A stretch of 51,987 bases of DNA from Muribaculaceae bacterium (GCA_009775365.1 VSPM01000013.1:1-51987); one strand, 5' to 3'. Counted from the first letter of the stretch, positions 25,759 to 34,934 are shown. Numbers and translations: made by a program. Notes: generated by a model not told the origin, from the letters alone.

Positions 25759-25802
25759 AATCCTGCCTGGGTCTTGGACGCGTCCAAGACCCAGGCAGGA
25801 TT
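25759..25802. terminator. Perfect 44-base palindrome, probable terminator
   Basis: Bases 25759-25780 are the exact reverse complement of 25781-25802, with no loop (centre GACGCGTC). It lies 30 bases after the stop of the out-of-frame secreted-protein gene. The following T tract is weak, so termination is likely but unproven. Confidence 0.65.
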
Positions 25803-25846
25803 CGGTATTTATTTTGCCTTCCTTTCTGTGTTAAGGTGTGTGGGGG

Positions 25847-25877
25847 TTGTTGGAATGGAAAAAAAGTTGTAACTTTG
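25847..25877 (+). promoter_or_regulatory. Promoter for the bL25 gene
   Basis: TTGT at 25847-25850 and TAACTTTG at 25870-25877 with a 19-base spacer. The predicted start near 25884 leaves a leader of about 125 bases before the start codon. Confidence 0.68.
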
Positions 25878-26007
25878 CGATGCTTTTGAGCAAAAACGTG
25901 TGATGGGAAATCTGTTGCCTGTCTTCTTTTGCAGAGTGGCGGGCCGCTCCCAAAGGCGAAATGGCCTGAGCAAAAAAACTTATTTTGAGTAACACAACAA
26001 AAAAACA

Positions 26008-26658
26008 ATGAAGAAATTTGAACTTAGCGCAGAACCGCGCACCGAGCTTGGCAAAAAGTCGGTAAAGGCACTTCGTGCAGAGGGTAAAATCCCCGCAGTC
26101 CTCAATGGTGGCAAAATTGTAGACCTTCCTTACAATGGCACTTTGAAGGCAGGTGAGAAAATCGTGGATGTTGACGGCAAGCGTGGCCTTATCACAACTG
26201 ACATCGTGGTTAAGGTTGAGGATGTTCGCAAGCTCGTTTATTCTCCCGATATTTTTGAGATTGACCTTGACATCAATGGCGACAAGCGTAAAGCTGTGAT
26301 GAAGGACCTTCAGTTCCAGCCGGTGAAAGATACAATCCTTCACATCGATTTCCTTGAGGTGGGTGATGAGAAGCCTATCGTAATGGAAGTGCCTGTGCAG
26401 ATCGAGGGCCACGCAGAGGGTGTTAAGGCCGGTGGTAAACTCACACTTTCACTCCGCAAACTTAAAGTGAAAGCTCTTTACAGCCAGATTCCCGAGCGTC
26501 TTGTGGTGAATGTAGACAACCTTGGCCTTGGCAAGAGCCTTGCAGTAGGCGATCTCCATTATGAGGGCCTTGAACTCATCAGCGCCAAGAATGCAGTGGT
26601 TTGCGCTGTGCAGCTTACTCGCGCCGCCCGTGGTGCCGCAGCAAAGGCAGAGAAGTAA
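26008..26658 (+). CDS. rplY: 50S ribosomal protein bL25/Ctc
   Basis: The product (216 aa) is the long, two-domain (CTC/TL5) form of bL25, which binds 5S rRNA at the central protuberance. The N-terminal L25 domain is seen in LSAEPRTELGKKSVKALRAEGKIPAVL, and a C-terminal TL5 beta domain follows (PVQIEGHAEGVKAGG, KLTLSLRKLKVK). Short E. coli L25 has only the first domain. It has its own promoter and ends at a 50-base perfect palindrome shared with the convergent TPR gene. In many bacteria it precedes pth; here pth is 1.4 kb upstream with the secreted-protein gene between. Confidence 0.95.
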   Translation: MKKFELSAEPRTELGKKSVKALRAEGKIPAVLNGGKIVDLPYNGTLKAGEKIVDVDGKRGLITTDIVVKVEDVRKLVYSPDIFEIDLDINGDKRKAVMKDLQFQPVKDTILHIDFLEVGDEKPIVMEVPVQIEGHAEGVKAGGKLTLSLRKLKVKALYSQIPERLVVNVDNLGLGKSLAVGDLHYEGLELISAKNAVVCAVQLTRAARGAAAKAEK

Positions 26659-26676
26659 TAAACCGATAATCCTAAC

Positions 26677-26726
26677 AAAAATATTGAGCCCGCAACTCTC
26701 TAGAGAGTTGCGGGCTCAATATTTTT
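26677..26726. terminator. Bidirectional loop-less 50-base palindrome terminator
   Basis: Bases 26677-26701 are the exact reverse complement of 26702-26726. The GC-rich stem (GAGCCCGCAACTCTC) is flanked by AAAAATATT and AATATTTTT, giving U tracts in both directions, between convergent rplY and the TPR gene. Confidence 0.92.
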
Positions 26727-26737
26727 CGGCATGTGAA

Positions 26738-28795
26738 TTATTTCATTCGCTTTAAAATATTGTAGCTCGGTAGAATGCCAAGTTCTCCGGCTTTCGACAA
26801 GTCGGAGAATGCTTGCGACTTGTTGCCCGACTGAAGGTAGGCAAGTCCTCTGTTGAAGTATGCCTGCCCAAATTCCGGGTCGATCTTCAGAGCTTCTGAA
26901 AAACACTGCATTGCAGAAGTGTAGTCGCCTGCTGAATAGTAGATGTTGCCTTTGTTGAACCATGCGAAAACCAATCGAGGATTCAGTGAGATTGCCATGT
27001 CGTAGTCGGAAATGGCTTCCTGAAGAGCCGCCGCTTGTGCGCGGCGGTCAAGAAATGATTCGTTCTCACTGTTGCGGTTAATAATTGCATTTGCTTGCGA
27101 TTGCGCATAGCGGGCAAATCCACGAGCCATATATGCCACGGCAAATCTTTGGTCAAGGCTGATTGCAATGTCGAAATTCGATATGGCCTCCGGGAAATTT
27201 TTGAGCATGGTCTGGGCTACGCCGAGCGCAAGGCGGTCGATCGGGCGCTCTTTCCCCGACTTGATTTGCTGCGAGATGTCATCGGCAAAAGAGAATATCT
27301 GGCGGGAGAGCTCGTTGTCGGATCCTGCCGGAAGTCCGGGCGACAAATAAAACTGACGTGAAATCAGTCTCATTTGGTTAAGGTCGTCAAGTTCGCGAAA
27401 ATAGTTTGACACCGATTTCAGAGAGGCCGGCCCTTGCGCGAACGACACGGCATAAGACGGTTCCGGCTCCACTTGCACATTCCTGTCTTGAACACGGCCT
27501 TTGATTTTCTCATTATATGACAGTTGCGTCTCCGCCACTTCCGAAACAGTCACAAGCCTGTTGAATTTCTCCATGACATCAACTTCCGATTCATTTTCAT
27601 CGGAAGTGTGGCGAGAGTCGTTGCTTTCAGCCGCAGCGATAGCCGGCCTGTCAAGGGGGTTCTTTTCAGGATTTGTGACATATTTTTTTACGAGGTCGTC
27701 GGCCTGAAAGGCAAGCTGCATGGCGGAGCGCATATCGCCCATGTTTCGTTTCACCTCAGCCATGGCATAATAAACAGGATAAAATTTAGGATATTTATTA
27801 TGTATGGCTTTGAAGTCTTCAAGGGCCTCTTCATTTTTTTCCTGCTCCATTCGTATGAGCCCTCGGTTATAGAGAGCATGGAAGTTGAGCGGGTCAAGGC
27901 TTAAAACTGCAGACAGGTCATCTTCTGCTCTTGCAAGGTCTTTCACCTCATATCGCAGCAAGGCTCGATTGAACAATGCGGCAGTGCTTTTAGGCTCGAG
28001 TTCAAGAGAATAATTATAGTCGCTCATAGCTCCGAAGAAATCGTCGGAATTATACCTGATGAAAGCTCTGTTGATATAAAGCCCGGGAAGGTCGGGGCTT
28101 AATCTTATGGCTGCGTCCATAGCTTCTCCCGCTTGCTGCCAGTTTTTGCGTTTCCATTCAATTTCCGCTTTGAGAAGGTAAGGGTTGAGCATGCTTTTTG
28201 ACAGAGCGAGAGCCTTGTCGATGTCTTCGACAGCGGCTGTTGTGTCGCCTCTTTCCAGGTTGAGCCTTCCTCTGGCCGTGAATCCTTCTTCAAATTTTGG
28301 ATATTGGCGAAGCAGCACAGCAAATGTTGAGTCCGCACCGTTGAAGTTTTTTACTTCCGTCTGCGCCACCGCCTTGTAGAAAAGAAAATATTTATCGATT
28401 GGATTGTATTGCAAGCCAATGTTGTAGTCTTCGATGGCGAGCGAGTCAAGCCCGAGATTCTGGCGGGCAAAGCCTCTCACTTTATAAGCTTCTGTTTTAA
28501 ACTTATTTCTTTCTATGGCCATAGAGCAGTCGGATTCGGCTCCCTTATAGTCGTCGAGATTGAGTTTTGCTATTGCTCTGAAGAAATAAGGGTCGGCCAG
28601 ATATGGCTTGGCTTTAATGGCCTGGTTAAAATACTGAATTGAAAGCATGTAGTCTTCCATAGAAAGCACATTGCGCCCTATGGCAAGAACTTGCTCTGCG
28701 TTGACCTGGGCAAAAGACGGGGTCGCGCCGCACGCAAAAGCCAAGGCCATGGCGCCGGAAAGAAATGAAGCGTATGAAAAATGCGGAAATTTCAT
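26738..28795 (-). CDS. Secreted tetratricopeptide-repeat protein
   Basis: The product (685 aa) has a signal peptide (residues 1 to about 29, ending TPSFAQ) and then two blocks of TPR repeats, about residues 30-370 and 530-685. Repeats show the TPR pattern, for example ADPYFFRAIAKLNLDDYKGA and AWFNKGNIYYSAGDYTSAM. Between them lies a less ordered segment (about 380-500) rich in Glu, Asn and Ser. TPRs bind partner proteins. With an export signal it acts in the periplasm or on the outer membrane, partner unknown. A -7-like TAATTTTG on its strand is at 28810-28803. Confidence 0.9.
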   Translation of the reverse strand: MKFPHFSYASFLSGAMALAFACGATPSFAQVNAEQVLAIGRNVLSMEDYMLSIQYFNQAIKAKPYLADPYFFRAIAKLNLDDYKGAESDCSMAIERNKFKTEAYKVRGFARQNLGLDSLAIEDYNIGLQYNPIDKYFLFYKAVAQTEVKNFNGADSTFAVLLRQYPKFEEGFTARGRLNLERGDTTAAVEDIDKALALSKSMLNPYLLKAEIEWKRKNWQQAGEAMDAAIRLSPDLPGLYINRAFIRYNSDDFFGAMSDYNYSLELEPKSTAALFNRALLRYEVKDLARAEDDLSAVLSLDPLNFHALYNRGLIRMEQEKNEEALEDFKAIHNKYPKFYPVYYAMAEVKRNMGDMRSAMQLAFQADDLVKKYVTNPEKNPLDRPAIAAAESNDSRHTSDENESEVDVMEKFNRLVTVSEVAETQLSYNEKIKGRVQDRNVQVEPEPSYAVSFAQGPASLKSVSNYFRELDDLNQMRLISRQFYLSPGLPAGSDNELSRQIFSFADDISQQIKSGKERPIDRLALGVAQTMLKNFPEAISNFDIAISLDQRFAVAYMARGFARYAQSQANAIINRNSENESFLDRRAQAAALQEAISDYDMAISLNPRLVFAWFNKGNIYYSAGDYTSAMQCFSEALKIDPEFGQAYFNRGLAYLQSGNKSQAFSDLSKAGELGILPSYNILKRMK

Positions 28796-29030
28796 GATGG
28801 TGCAAAATTAGCAAAAAAACGTGAGTGAAACATAAAAAATATGCGTGAGGAATAATTAAAACTCCTTTAAACATATTATGAAATGTTTAAAAATGAAAAA
28901 GCCGATTAATTGTGGAAGTGTTTTATATGAAAAATGAAATTTTTTTATTAATTTTGCGCGAATAATCAAGTACTCTCCATTTCCCGAGAGGTGAATTATT
29001 CCGTTAAGTTAGAAAAACAATCTACATCAA

Positions 29031-30965
29031 ATGATAAATATAACCTTCCCCGACGGCAGTGTCAGAGAATATGAGTCAGGGGTTACTCCCTTTAAAGTGG
29101 CGGAGAGCATTAGCCCTCGTTTCGCTGCTGATGTTCTTGCCGCAAGAATCAACGGGCAGGAATGGGACATAGCCCGTCCGATTAATGAAGACGCTGTCAT
29201 AGAATTGTTTAAATGGGATGACGAAGAGGGCAAGCATGCTTTCTGGCATTCTTCGGCGCACCTTCTTGCAGAGGCTCTTCAGGAACTTTATCCCGGAGTG
29301 AAATTCGGCATAGGCCCCGCTATAGAAAACGGATTCTATTACGACATCGACCCGGGAGAGCACAAGATCACATCAGAAGATTTTGCGAAAATCGAGAAGA
29401 AGATGATGGAGCTTGTTGCAAAAAAAGAGGATATTGTAAGAGCCGACATCTCAAAAGACGATGCTCTCAAGATGTTTGGAGACCGTGGCGAGACCTACAA
29501 GTGTGAACTTATAAGCGAGCTTGAGGATGGCCATATAACCACATATACGCAAGGCTCGTTTACCGACCTTTGCCGTGGCCCGCACATTCCCAACACGTCT
29601 CCCATCAAGGCGGTGAAAGTGCTTTCGCTTGCAGGCGCCTATTGGAGAGGTGATGAAAAGCGTAACCAGCTGGTGAGAGTCTATGGCATATCGTTCCCCA
29701 AAAAGAAGATGCTTGATGAGTATCTCGCATTGCTTGAAGAGGCAAAGAAGCGCGATCACAGAAAACTTGGCAAAGAGATGGAGCTCTTTGCATTTTCACC
29801 GACAGTAGGCCAGGGCTTGCCTTTGTGGCTTCCTAAAGGCGCAGCGTTGCGCGACCGCCTGGAGCAGTTCTTGCGCAAGATTCAAAGGAAATACGGCTAT
29901 CTTCAGGTAATAACTCCGCATATTGGCAATAAGGCTTTGTATGTCACTTCAGGTCACTGGGCTAAATATGGGAAAGACTCTTTCCAGCCCATTCACACTC
30001 CCGAGGAGGGCGAAGAATATATGCTTAAGCCAATGAACTGCCCGCATCATTGCGAGATATATAAGACCAGCCCTCGCAGCTATAGGGACCTTCCTATGCG
30101 TCTTGCAGAGTTTGGTACTGTATATCGCTACGAGCAGAGCGGCGAGCTTCACGGGTTGACAAGGGTTCGCGGATTTACTCAGGACGATGCCCATATATTC
30201 TGTGCGGCCGACCAGATTAAAGGTGAGTTCCTTAAAGTGATGGATATAATTCTTTATATCTTCAAGGCTCTTGACTTTAAGAATTTTGAGGCTCAGATAT
30301 CATTGCGTGATCCTAATAATAAGGAGAAATATATCGGCAGCGATGAAAACTGGCATCTTGCCGAAAATGCAATTATAGAGGCTTGCGCGGAGAAAGGCTT
30401 GAAGGCAAAGCAGGTGGAAGGCGAGGCCGCGTTCTATGGCCCGAAACTTGATTTCATGGTAAAAGATGCCATCGGACGCCGCTGGCAGCTTGGCACCATT
30501 CAGGTGGATTATAACCTGCCTGAGCGTTTCGGCCTTGAATACACAGGCAGCGACAACCAGAAGCATCGTCCGGTGATGATTCACCGTGCGCCTTTTGGCT
30601 CAATGGAGCGATTTGTGGCGGTTCTGCTTGAGCACACTGCCGGCAAACTTCCGTTGTGGCTGATACCCGAGCAGGCTGTGATTCTCCCGATCAGCGAGAA
30701 GTTTAATGATTATGCCCGCAGAGTTGCCGCAGAGCTCGACGAACTCGGCGTGAGGGCTATCGTTGACGACCGCAATGAGAAAATTGGCAAGAAAATTCGC
30801 GACAATGAACTGAAAAAATTGCCTTATCTTCTTATCGTGGGAGAAAAAGAGGCCCAAAATGATGAAGTTTCTGTAAGAAAACAGGGCGAAGGTGATAAAG
30901 GTACGATGAAAATCGTTAACTTTGCAGCAGAATTGAATGCAGAAGTGGATTCAATGATAAAATAA
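29031..30965 (+). CDS. thrS: Threonyl-tRNA synthetase
   Basis: The product (644 aa) is full length: TGS domain (residues 1-60, starting INITFPDGSVREYESG), the editing domain with the HSSAHLL and YxDxC-like motifs (HSSAHLLAEAL near 74), the class II catalytic core with zinc ligands (MNCPHHCEIYK, Cys near 336), RVRGFTQDDAH, and the C-terminal anticodon-binding domain ending GTMKIVNFA. It charges tRNA-Thr. It leads the cluster thrS-infC-rpmI-rplT, an arrangement shared with E. coli. A -7-like TAATTTTG lies at 28949-28956, but its -33 element is not clear. Confidence 0.97.
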   Translation: MINITFPDGSVREYESGVTPFKVAESISPRFAADVLAARINGQEWDIARPINEDAVIELFKWDDEEGKHAFWHSSAHLLAEALQELYPGVKFGIGPAIENGFYYDIDPGEHKITSEDFAKIEKKMMELVAKKEDIVRADISKDDALKMFGDRGETYKCELISELEDGHITTYTQGSFTDLCRGPHIPNTSPIKAVKVLSLAGAYWRGDEKRNQLVRVYGISFPKKKMLDEYLALLEEAKKRDHRKLGKEMELFAFSPTVGQGLPLWLPKGAALRDRLEQFLRKIQRKYGYLQVITPHIGNKALYVTSGHWAKYGKDSFQPIHTPEEGEEYMLKPMNCPHHCEIYKTSPRSYRDLPMRLAEFGTVYRYEQSGELHGLTRVRGFTQDDAHIFCAADQIKGEFLKVMDIILYIFKALDFKNFEAQISLRDPNNKEKYIGSDENWHLAENAIIEACAEKGLKAKQVEGEAAFYGPKLDFMVKDAIGRRWQLGTIQVDYNLPERFGLEYTGSDNQKHRPVMIHRAPFGSMERFVAVLLEHTAGKLPLWLIPEQAVILPISEKFNDYARRVAAELDELGVRAIVDDRNEKIGKKIRDNELKKLPYLLIVGEKEAQNDEVSVRKQGEGDKGTMKIVNFAAELNAEVDSMIK

Positions 30966-31009
30966 ACCTAAAAAAGAATAAAGCTGCTCTAAAGACGAGC
31001 AAAAACTGA

Positions 31010-31753
31010 ATGGAGAAAAAACCGCAATTTTCAGGACCTCGCAAGCCATCAGGAGCGTCTCCGCGCCCGCCGCGCCCGGCAGGAGCGCCGGCTGCTCCCG
31101 GACAGCGTCAGCGTCGCGGCAATGACCGCAATAGCAAGGATCCTTATGTAATAAACGAACACATCCGGGCTCGCGAAGTGCGACTGGTTGGCGATAATGT
31201 GGAGCAAGGGATTTATCCTATCGACAAGGCATTGCGCATTGCCGAAAAAATGGAGTTAGACCTTATAGAGATATCGCCCAATGCAGAGCCGCCTGTATGC
31301 AGAATTCTGGATTATCAGAAATTCCTCTATCAGCAGAAGAAACGCCAGAAGGAGCAGAAACAGAAAGCCGCCAAGGTTGTTGTGAAAGAGATCCGATTCG
31401 GACCTCAAACCGATGACCATGACTACAACTTCAAACTCAAGCATGCTATAGGGTTTCTGAAGGAGGGATCGAAAGTTAAGGCTTATGTTTTTTTTAGAGG
31501 CCGTTCGATTCTTTTTAAGGAGCAAGGGGAGGTTCTTCTTCTCAGATTTGCCAATGACCTTGAAGAATATGGCAAGGTAGAGATGATGCCTGTGCTTGAG
31601 GGAAAACGCATGATAATCATGATATCGCCGCTTAAGGCAGCTCCCAAGAAAGAATCTAAGGAGCAACGCGAGCCCAAGGGCCCGAAGCCTGCAGATGGCG
31701 CAGAAACCGCAACTACGACTGAAGGGGGTGAAACTCCGGAGGTAGCAGAATAA
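31010..31753 (+). CDS. infC: Translation initiation factor IF-3
   Basis: The product (247 aa) carries the IF-3 N domain (VINEHIRAREVRLVG) and C domain (KEIRFGPQTDDHDYNFK) joined by a lysine-rich helix (YQQKKRQKEQKQK). IF-3 keeps 30S subunits apart from 50S and checks the start codon and initiator tRNA. It is longer than the usual 180 aa: about 40 Pro/Gly/Arg-rich residues precede and about 40 residues rich in Glu, Pro and Thr follow, both probably disordered. The start is ATG here rather than the AUU used for autoregulation in E. coli. Confidence 0.96.
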   Translation: MEKKPQFSGPRKPSGASPRPPRPAGAPAAPGQRQRRGNDRNSKDPYVINEHIRAREVRLVGDNVEQGIYPIDKALRIAEKMELDLIEISPNAEPPVCRILDYQKFLYQQKKRQKEQKQKAAKVVVKEIRFGPQTDDHDYNFKLKHAIGFLKEGSKVKAYVFFRGRSILFKEQGEVLLLRFANDLEEYGKVEMMPVLEGKRMIIMISPLKAAPKKESKEQREPKGPKPADGAETATTTEGGETPEVAE

Positions 31754-31818
31754 AAATTGACAGAGACCGTAGGCACAGAGTGCCGAGGTGAAATTTAAAA
31801 CAACTAAATTTTTACACA

Positions 31819-32016
31819 ATGCCAAAGGTAAAAACCAATGCCGCGTCAAAGAAGCGCTTCGCGCTCACCGGCACAGGGAAGATTAAAAGAAAACATGCCT
31901 ATCACAGTCACATCTTGACTAAGAAGTCGAAGAAGCGTAAAAGAAACCTCGATCACACCGCTCTCGTGAACGGTGCGAATGAAAGACAGGTTCGTGAACT
32001 TCTCAACCTTCGCTAA
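31819..32016 (+). CDS. rpmI: 50S ribosomal protein bL35
   Basis: The product (65 aa) is full length: MPKVKTNAASKKRFALTGTGKIKR, then HILTKKSKKRKRNL. It is a small basic 50S protein, encoded between infC (65 bases away) and rplT, the conserved order. Confidence 0.97.
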   Translation: MPKVKTNAASKKRFALTGTGKIKRKHAYHSHILTKKSKKRKRNLDHTALVNGANERQVRELLNLR

Positions 32017-32165
32017 TCAGGATTTCCTGTCTCGCTTTTTTCTGACAGCAGGACTAAGGAAAGGCTTGAATTTCTTCAAATCATTTTTATCATTCAATTA
32101 TTAACCGAATGGTCAGCCCCGCAAGAGCAAAAATAATGCCGCTGACATTCAAAAACTGAACAAAA

Positions 32166-32510
32166 ATGCCAAGATCAGTCAATCATGTTGCCTCCAGGGC
32201 AAAAAGAAAGAAAATACTAAAACTCACTCGCGGTTACTACGGAAGCCGCCGCAATGTGTGGACAGTAGCGAAGAACACCTGGGAGAAGGGTCTTACTTAC
32301 GCATATCGCGACCGCAAGCAGAAAAAGCGCAATTTCCGCGCTCTCTGGATTCAGCGTATCAACGCAGCCGCACGCATGGAGGATCTTTCTTACTCAAAGT
32401 TGATGGGTCTCATCCACAAGGCCGGAATCGAGATTAACCGCAAGGTTCTCGCTGACCTCGCTATGAATAATCCTGAAGCTTTCAAGGCAATCGTAGACAA
32501 AGTGAAATAA
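32166..32510 (+). CDS. rplT: 50S ribosomal protein bL20
   Basis: The product (114 aa) is full length, starting MPRSVNHVASRAKRKKILKL and with the RKQKKRNFRALWIQRINAA core. It binds 23S rRNA early in 50S assembly and in several bacteria represses its own operon. The 149 bases between rpmI and rplT contain no gene and could hold a regulatory leader, though no known L20-binding fold was identified. Confidence 0.97.
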   Translation: MPRSVNHVASRAKRKKILKLTRGYYGSRRNVWTVAKNTWEKGLTYAYRDRKQKKRNFRALWIQRINAAARMEDLSYSKLMGLIHKAGIEINRKVLADLAMNNPEAFKAIVDKVK

Positions 32511-32591
32511 GATTCATCATGTCTGAGGTGAGTTTTAACTGACCGAAATTTTAGCGGGCCGGTTTCGTAAGAACTCGGCTCACTTTTAATT

Positions 32592-32641
32592 GCATCCGCC
32601 ATAAAAAACCGGCTTTATCAATCGGTTTTTATGGCGGATGC
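32592..32641. terminator. Bidirectional terminator between rplT and the nitroreductase gene
   Basis: GCATCCGCCATAAAAA pairs with TTTTTATGGCGGATGC, then ACCG with CGGT, with one extra A and an 11-base loop. It lies between convergent genes. Confidence 0.85.
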
Positions 32642-32666
32642 TGTTATTGTCTATGTCGTGGAGATA

Positions 32667-33419
32667 TTATTTGCTGATGTCGTAGCCTTGCGCTTTCAGA
32701 TAGTCGAGAATGCGATAGTTCATGGCATGGCGATAGTAATCGAGAATATGGTCGCACCAGTCGTTGGTTGATGTGCCGCCGGCACGAGTGGCGTTGTATT
32801 CTTTCACAACGGTGTCATATTTCTCAAGCTCGTCAACCATTTTCTCTTCATCCGAACAATAGCGGTTTTTGAAGAACACTGTCTCCTTTTGTTGCTTTGG
32901 TTTTAAGTCCGGATGCTCACGTGGCACTCCAAGTGCAAGACCGCACACAACAAACACGCCTTTGGGAAGATGAAGCATCTCGGCTACTTTTGCCGGATCG
33001 ACAGTGCGCAAATATCCGACGCAATTACTTCCAAGACCTGCGGCCTGGGCGGCTACGACGGCGCTCATCATTGCGAGAGAGGCGTCTACTATGCCGATAA
33101 TCACTCCGTCCATTGTGTTGGTGAAGGGAGGCACGTCAAACCCTTTTCTTTCTGCCAGCCGTGTTATTTTATTGTAGTCTGAACAGAAAATAAGAAGTCG
33201 GTTGCAGGTCTTGAGCTGCTTTTGGTTTGTGAGTTCATAAAGTTCCTCTTTAAGTTTCTGGTTGTCGATGTCGATTACAGAGAACTGCTGGCCGTTATAG
33301 CTTGTAGGGGTGTTGCGTATGGCATCGAAGATGAACTCCATGGTTTCTTCCGGTATCGCCTCTCGCTCGTAGCGGCGAACGCTTGTGCGCTCAAGTAGTG
33401 ATTTTTTTACTGATTCCAT
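32667..33419 (-). CDS. Nitroreductase family protein
   Basis: The product (250 aa) is an FMN-dependent nitroreductase-fold oxidoreductase. The FMN phosphate-contacting start SLLERTSVRRYEREAIP, the TPTSYNGQQFSVIDI segment, GLGSNCVGYLR and the GLALGVPREH block fit the NfsA/Frp-like group. Such enzymes use NAD(P)H to reduce nitro compounds, quinones or flavins; the natural substrate is not evident. It is followed by a shared terminator and preceded by the 6S-like RNA transcribed in the same direction. Confidence 0.9.
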   Translation of the reverse strand: MESVKKSLLERTSVRRYEREAIPEETMEFIFDAIRNTPTSYNGQQFSVIDIDNQKLKEELYELTNQKQLKTCNRLLIFCSDYNKITRLAERKGFDVPPFTNTMDGVIIGIVDASLAMMSAVVAAQAAGLGSNCVGYLRTVDPAKVAEMLHLPKGVFVVCGLALGVPREHPDLKPKQQKETVFFKNRYCSDEEKMVDELEKYDTVVKEYNATRAGGTSTNDWCDHILDYYRHAMNYRILDYLKAQGYDISK

Positions 33420-33504
33420 TTTGGGTTTTTATGTTTTGATTATTAGATGTTGTCTTTGTCAACGCTTAATTTTCATGGTGGACGTCAGCATTTGTCTGAC
33501 TTGT

Positions 33505-33781
33505 TAAAGAGAAAGCCGATGAAGAGGCAAATGCCAGATCATCGGCTTCTATGAAGCCACATCAAAGGCATTTGTGATGAAACTCCGAATGACAGGATTT
33601 GAGTGCCGCCGTATCTTTGTAATCCGCCTGCGTCAAAATCAATTGACAACGCTAAAAGCGTGGGGCCCGCCATCGAAGCGGCGACGTTGCTCGGTATTTC
33701 ATAAATATTTGATGAGTTTCCCAATCTGCTTTGATGTGGTATGGGATTCAAGGCTCTCTTGCCTTGCGTTTTTTTATCTTT
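33505..33781 (-). ncRNA. ssrS: 6S-like RNA (Bacteroidales-1 type), rod-shaped non-coding RNA
   Basis: A consensus promoter (33788-33818, minus strand) drives a non-coding segment of about 275 bases. Its ends pair over a long distance: 33729-33739 with 33557-33567 (11 perfect pairs, CCACATCAAAG), then GAAACTC at 33720-33714 with GAGTTTC at 33585-33579, enclosing bubbles and further GC pairs, a rod with internal loops like 6S RNA. A 10-bp hairpin (33539-33548 with 33513-33522) followed by T-rich sequence ends it. From memory, Bacteroidales-1 RNAs lie near rplT and were later recognised as 6S homologues that bind RNA polymerase. It lies 1.0 kb from rplT. The identity is inference; the structure is visible. 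Confidence 0.65.
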
Positions 33782-33787
33782 ACAACG

Positions 33788-33818
33788 CAAAATTAATAGA
33801 ATTGGTTCTATTGTGCAA
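33788..33818 (-). promoter_or_regulatory. Promoter for the 6S-like RNA
   Basis: On the minus strand TTG (33818-33816), 20 bases, then TAATTTTG (33795-33788). No credible coding region follows; the transcript is the structured RNA. Confidence 0.72.
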
Positions 33819-33891
33819 TAGTTGGGATTGAAAAGTTATTGACAATGCCTGCTTTTGAATCGCCAATTAAAGAATGGAGTTGCGGCGAGTG

Positions 33892-34671
33892 TTATCCAAG
33901 TGCCAAGAACACAGGTTGTCCGGGTTTTGATAGATTTTCGTCATAACAAAGCATATTGGAATCAGAATCCATTAATTTTTTAAAGGAACAGATGTTTTGC
34001 ATAAGAATGATTCGGATCATTTTTCCTCTTAGTGCCTTTAGTTTTCCGGAATGAGGGGTTTTTATCAATCCGGATTTGTCAATGGTCTTGAAGTCTGGTT
34101 TTAAGACATTGGCGTGATTTTTTATGATTTTCCAGTCAATGAATTTTGCGGCATAGCCGGGAAGGAGGTTTAATATTTCTTGTTCTCCGGTTGCTTCAAG
34201 GCGCGAAACAATGCTTTTAGTGACAATAGGGTTCCAATATTCTATCAGGTTTGATCCATCGGGAGAGCAGTCTTTGTTATAATCAAGACGATAGGGCTTT
34301 ATGATGTCTGATGGCTTCAGAATGCCATATAGCGATGACACGATAATAAAACGTTGGTCGGCATCGCTTATGGCAGATGCCGGGATTGTGTTTATGTCTA
34401 ACGAGCGAAACACTTCTCCCGTGAATGCGCTGATTGCTTGAAGCCCGGTGTTTTTGAATGTGAAGTCATAAGCCATTTTTATAGCCTTTGATGCCAGTGC
34501 CGGACTGATTCCAATGCGAGAGGATAGCTCACCGGGATTCTGCGAGAGGATGAATGATATTATGGCGTTTGCGTTGGCTTCAAAACATGGTTTATGTGTC
34601 TCAAATTCATTCATGCTTACTTGAGACAGGCGATCAGACATTGTTTTGGATTCAGCAAATAGAGTTAGCAT
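33892..34671 (-). CDS. yaaA: YaaA family peroxide-stress protein
   Basis: The product (259 aa) is full length for the YaaA (DUF328/UPF0246) family. Typical segments are MLTLFAESKTM, AFTGEVFRSLD, SSLYGILKPSDIIKPYRLDY, LIEYWNPIVTK and the NLLPGYAAKFID block. In E. coli YaaA lowers free iron during hydrogen peroxide stress and binds DNA. It is monocistronic here; a terminator hairpin for the upstream operon lies at 34715-34750. Confidence 0.92.
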   Translation of the reverse strand: MLTLFAESKTMSDRLSQVSMNEFETHKPCFEANANAIISFILSQNPGELSSRIGISPALASKAIKMAYDFTFKNTGLQAISAFTGEVFRSLDINTIPASAISDADQRFIIVSSLYGILKPSDIIKPYRLDYNKDCSPDGSNLIEYWNPIVTKSIVSRLEATGEQEILNLLPGYAAKFIDWKIIKNHANVLKPDFKTIDKSGLIKTPHSGKLKALRGKMIRIILMQNICSFKKLMDSDSNMLCYDENLSKPGQPVFLALG

Positions 34672-34714
34672 AATGGGTAGGGGGGTAGATTCGATTTGTG
34701 TGAATATGAAAAGA

Positions 34715-34750
34715 AAAACGGAGCTAAGGCCTCAACCTTGACTCCGTTTT
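34715..34750 (-). terminator. Terminator after the holin-like/unknown gene pair
   Basis: AAAACGGAG pairs with CTCCGTTTT, with an inner AAGG/CCTT. On the minus strand it ends in TTTTTCTTTT and lies about 185 bases beyond the gene ending at 34935. Confidence 0.7.
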
Positions 34751-34934
34751 GTCGCGATAGCATTGTTTTATTATTTTGGGGCAATGTCAGCGACAATTAC
34801 CTTATACATTATAGACGTTTGAAATTGAAAAAAGTTTAATGGGGGCGCACTTTTTTTCAAAAAATTTTTTTCTCAATCTGAATTATGATAAACCGGTGCA
34901 ATTCTGGCTTGGTTTAGATGGAGACAAGGACATT

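Noticed and set aside
32017..32165. Possible L20-binding leader between rpmI and rplT
   Set aside because: The gap is long enough for one, but I could not fold a match to a known L20 leader.
33539..33790. 83-codon minus-strand frame before the nitroreductase
   Set aside because: It starts upstream of the predicted RNA start point and lies within a strongly paired non-coding RNA; no credible start codon or protein pattern.
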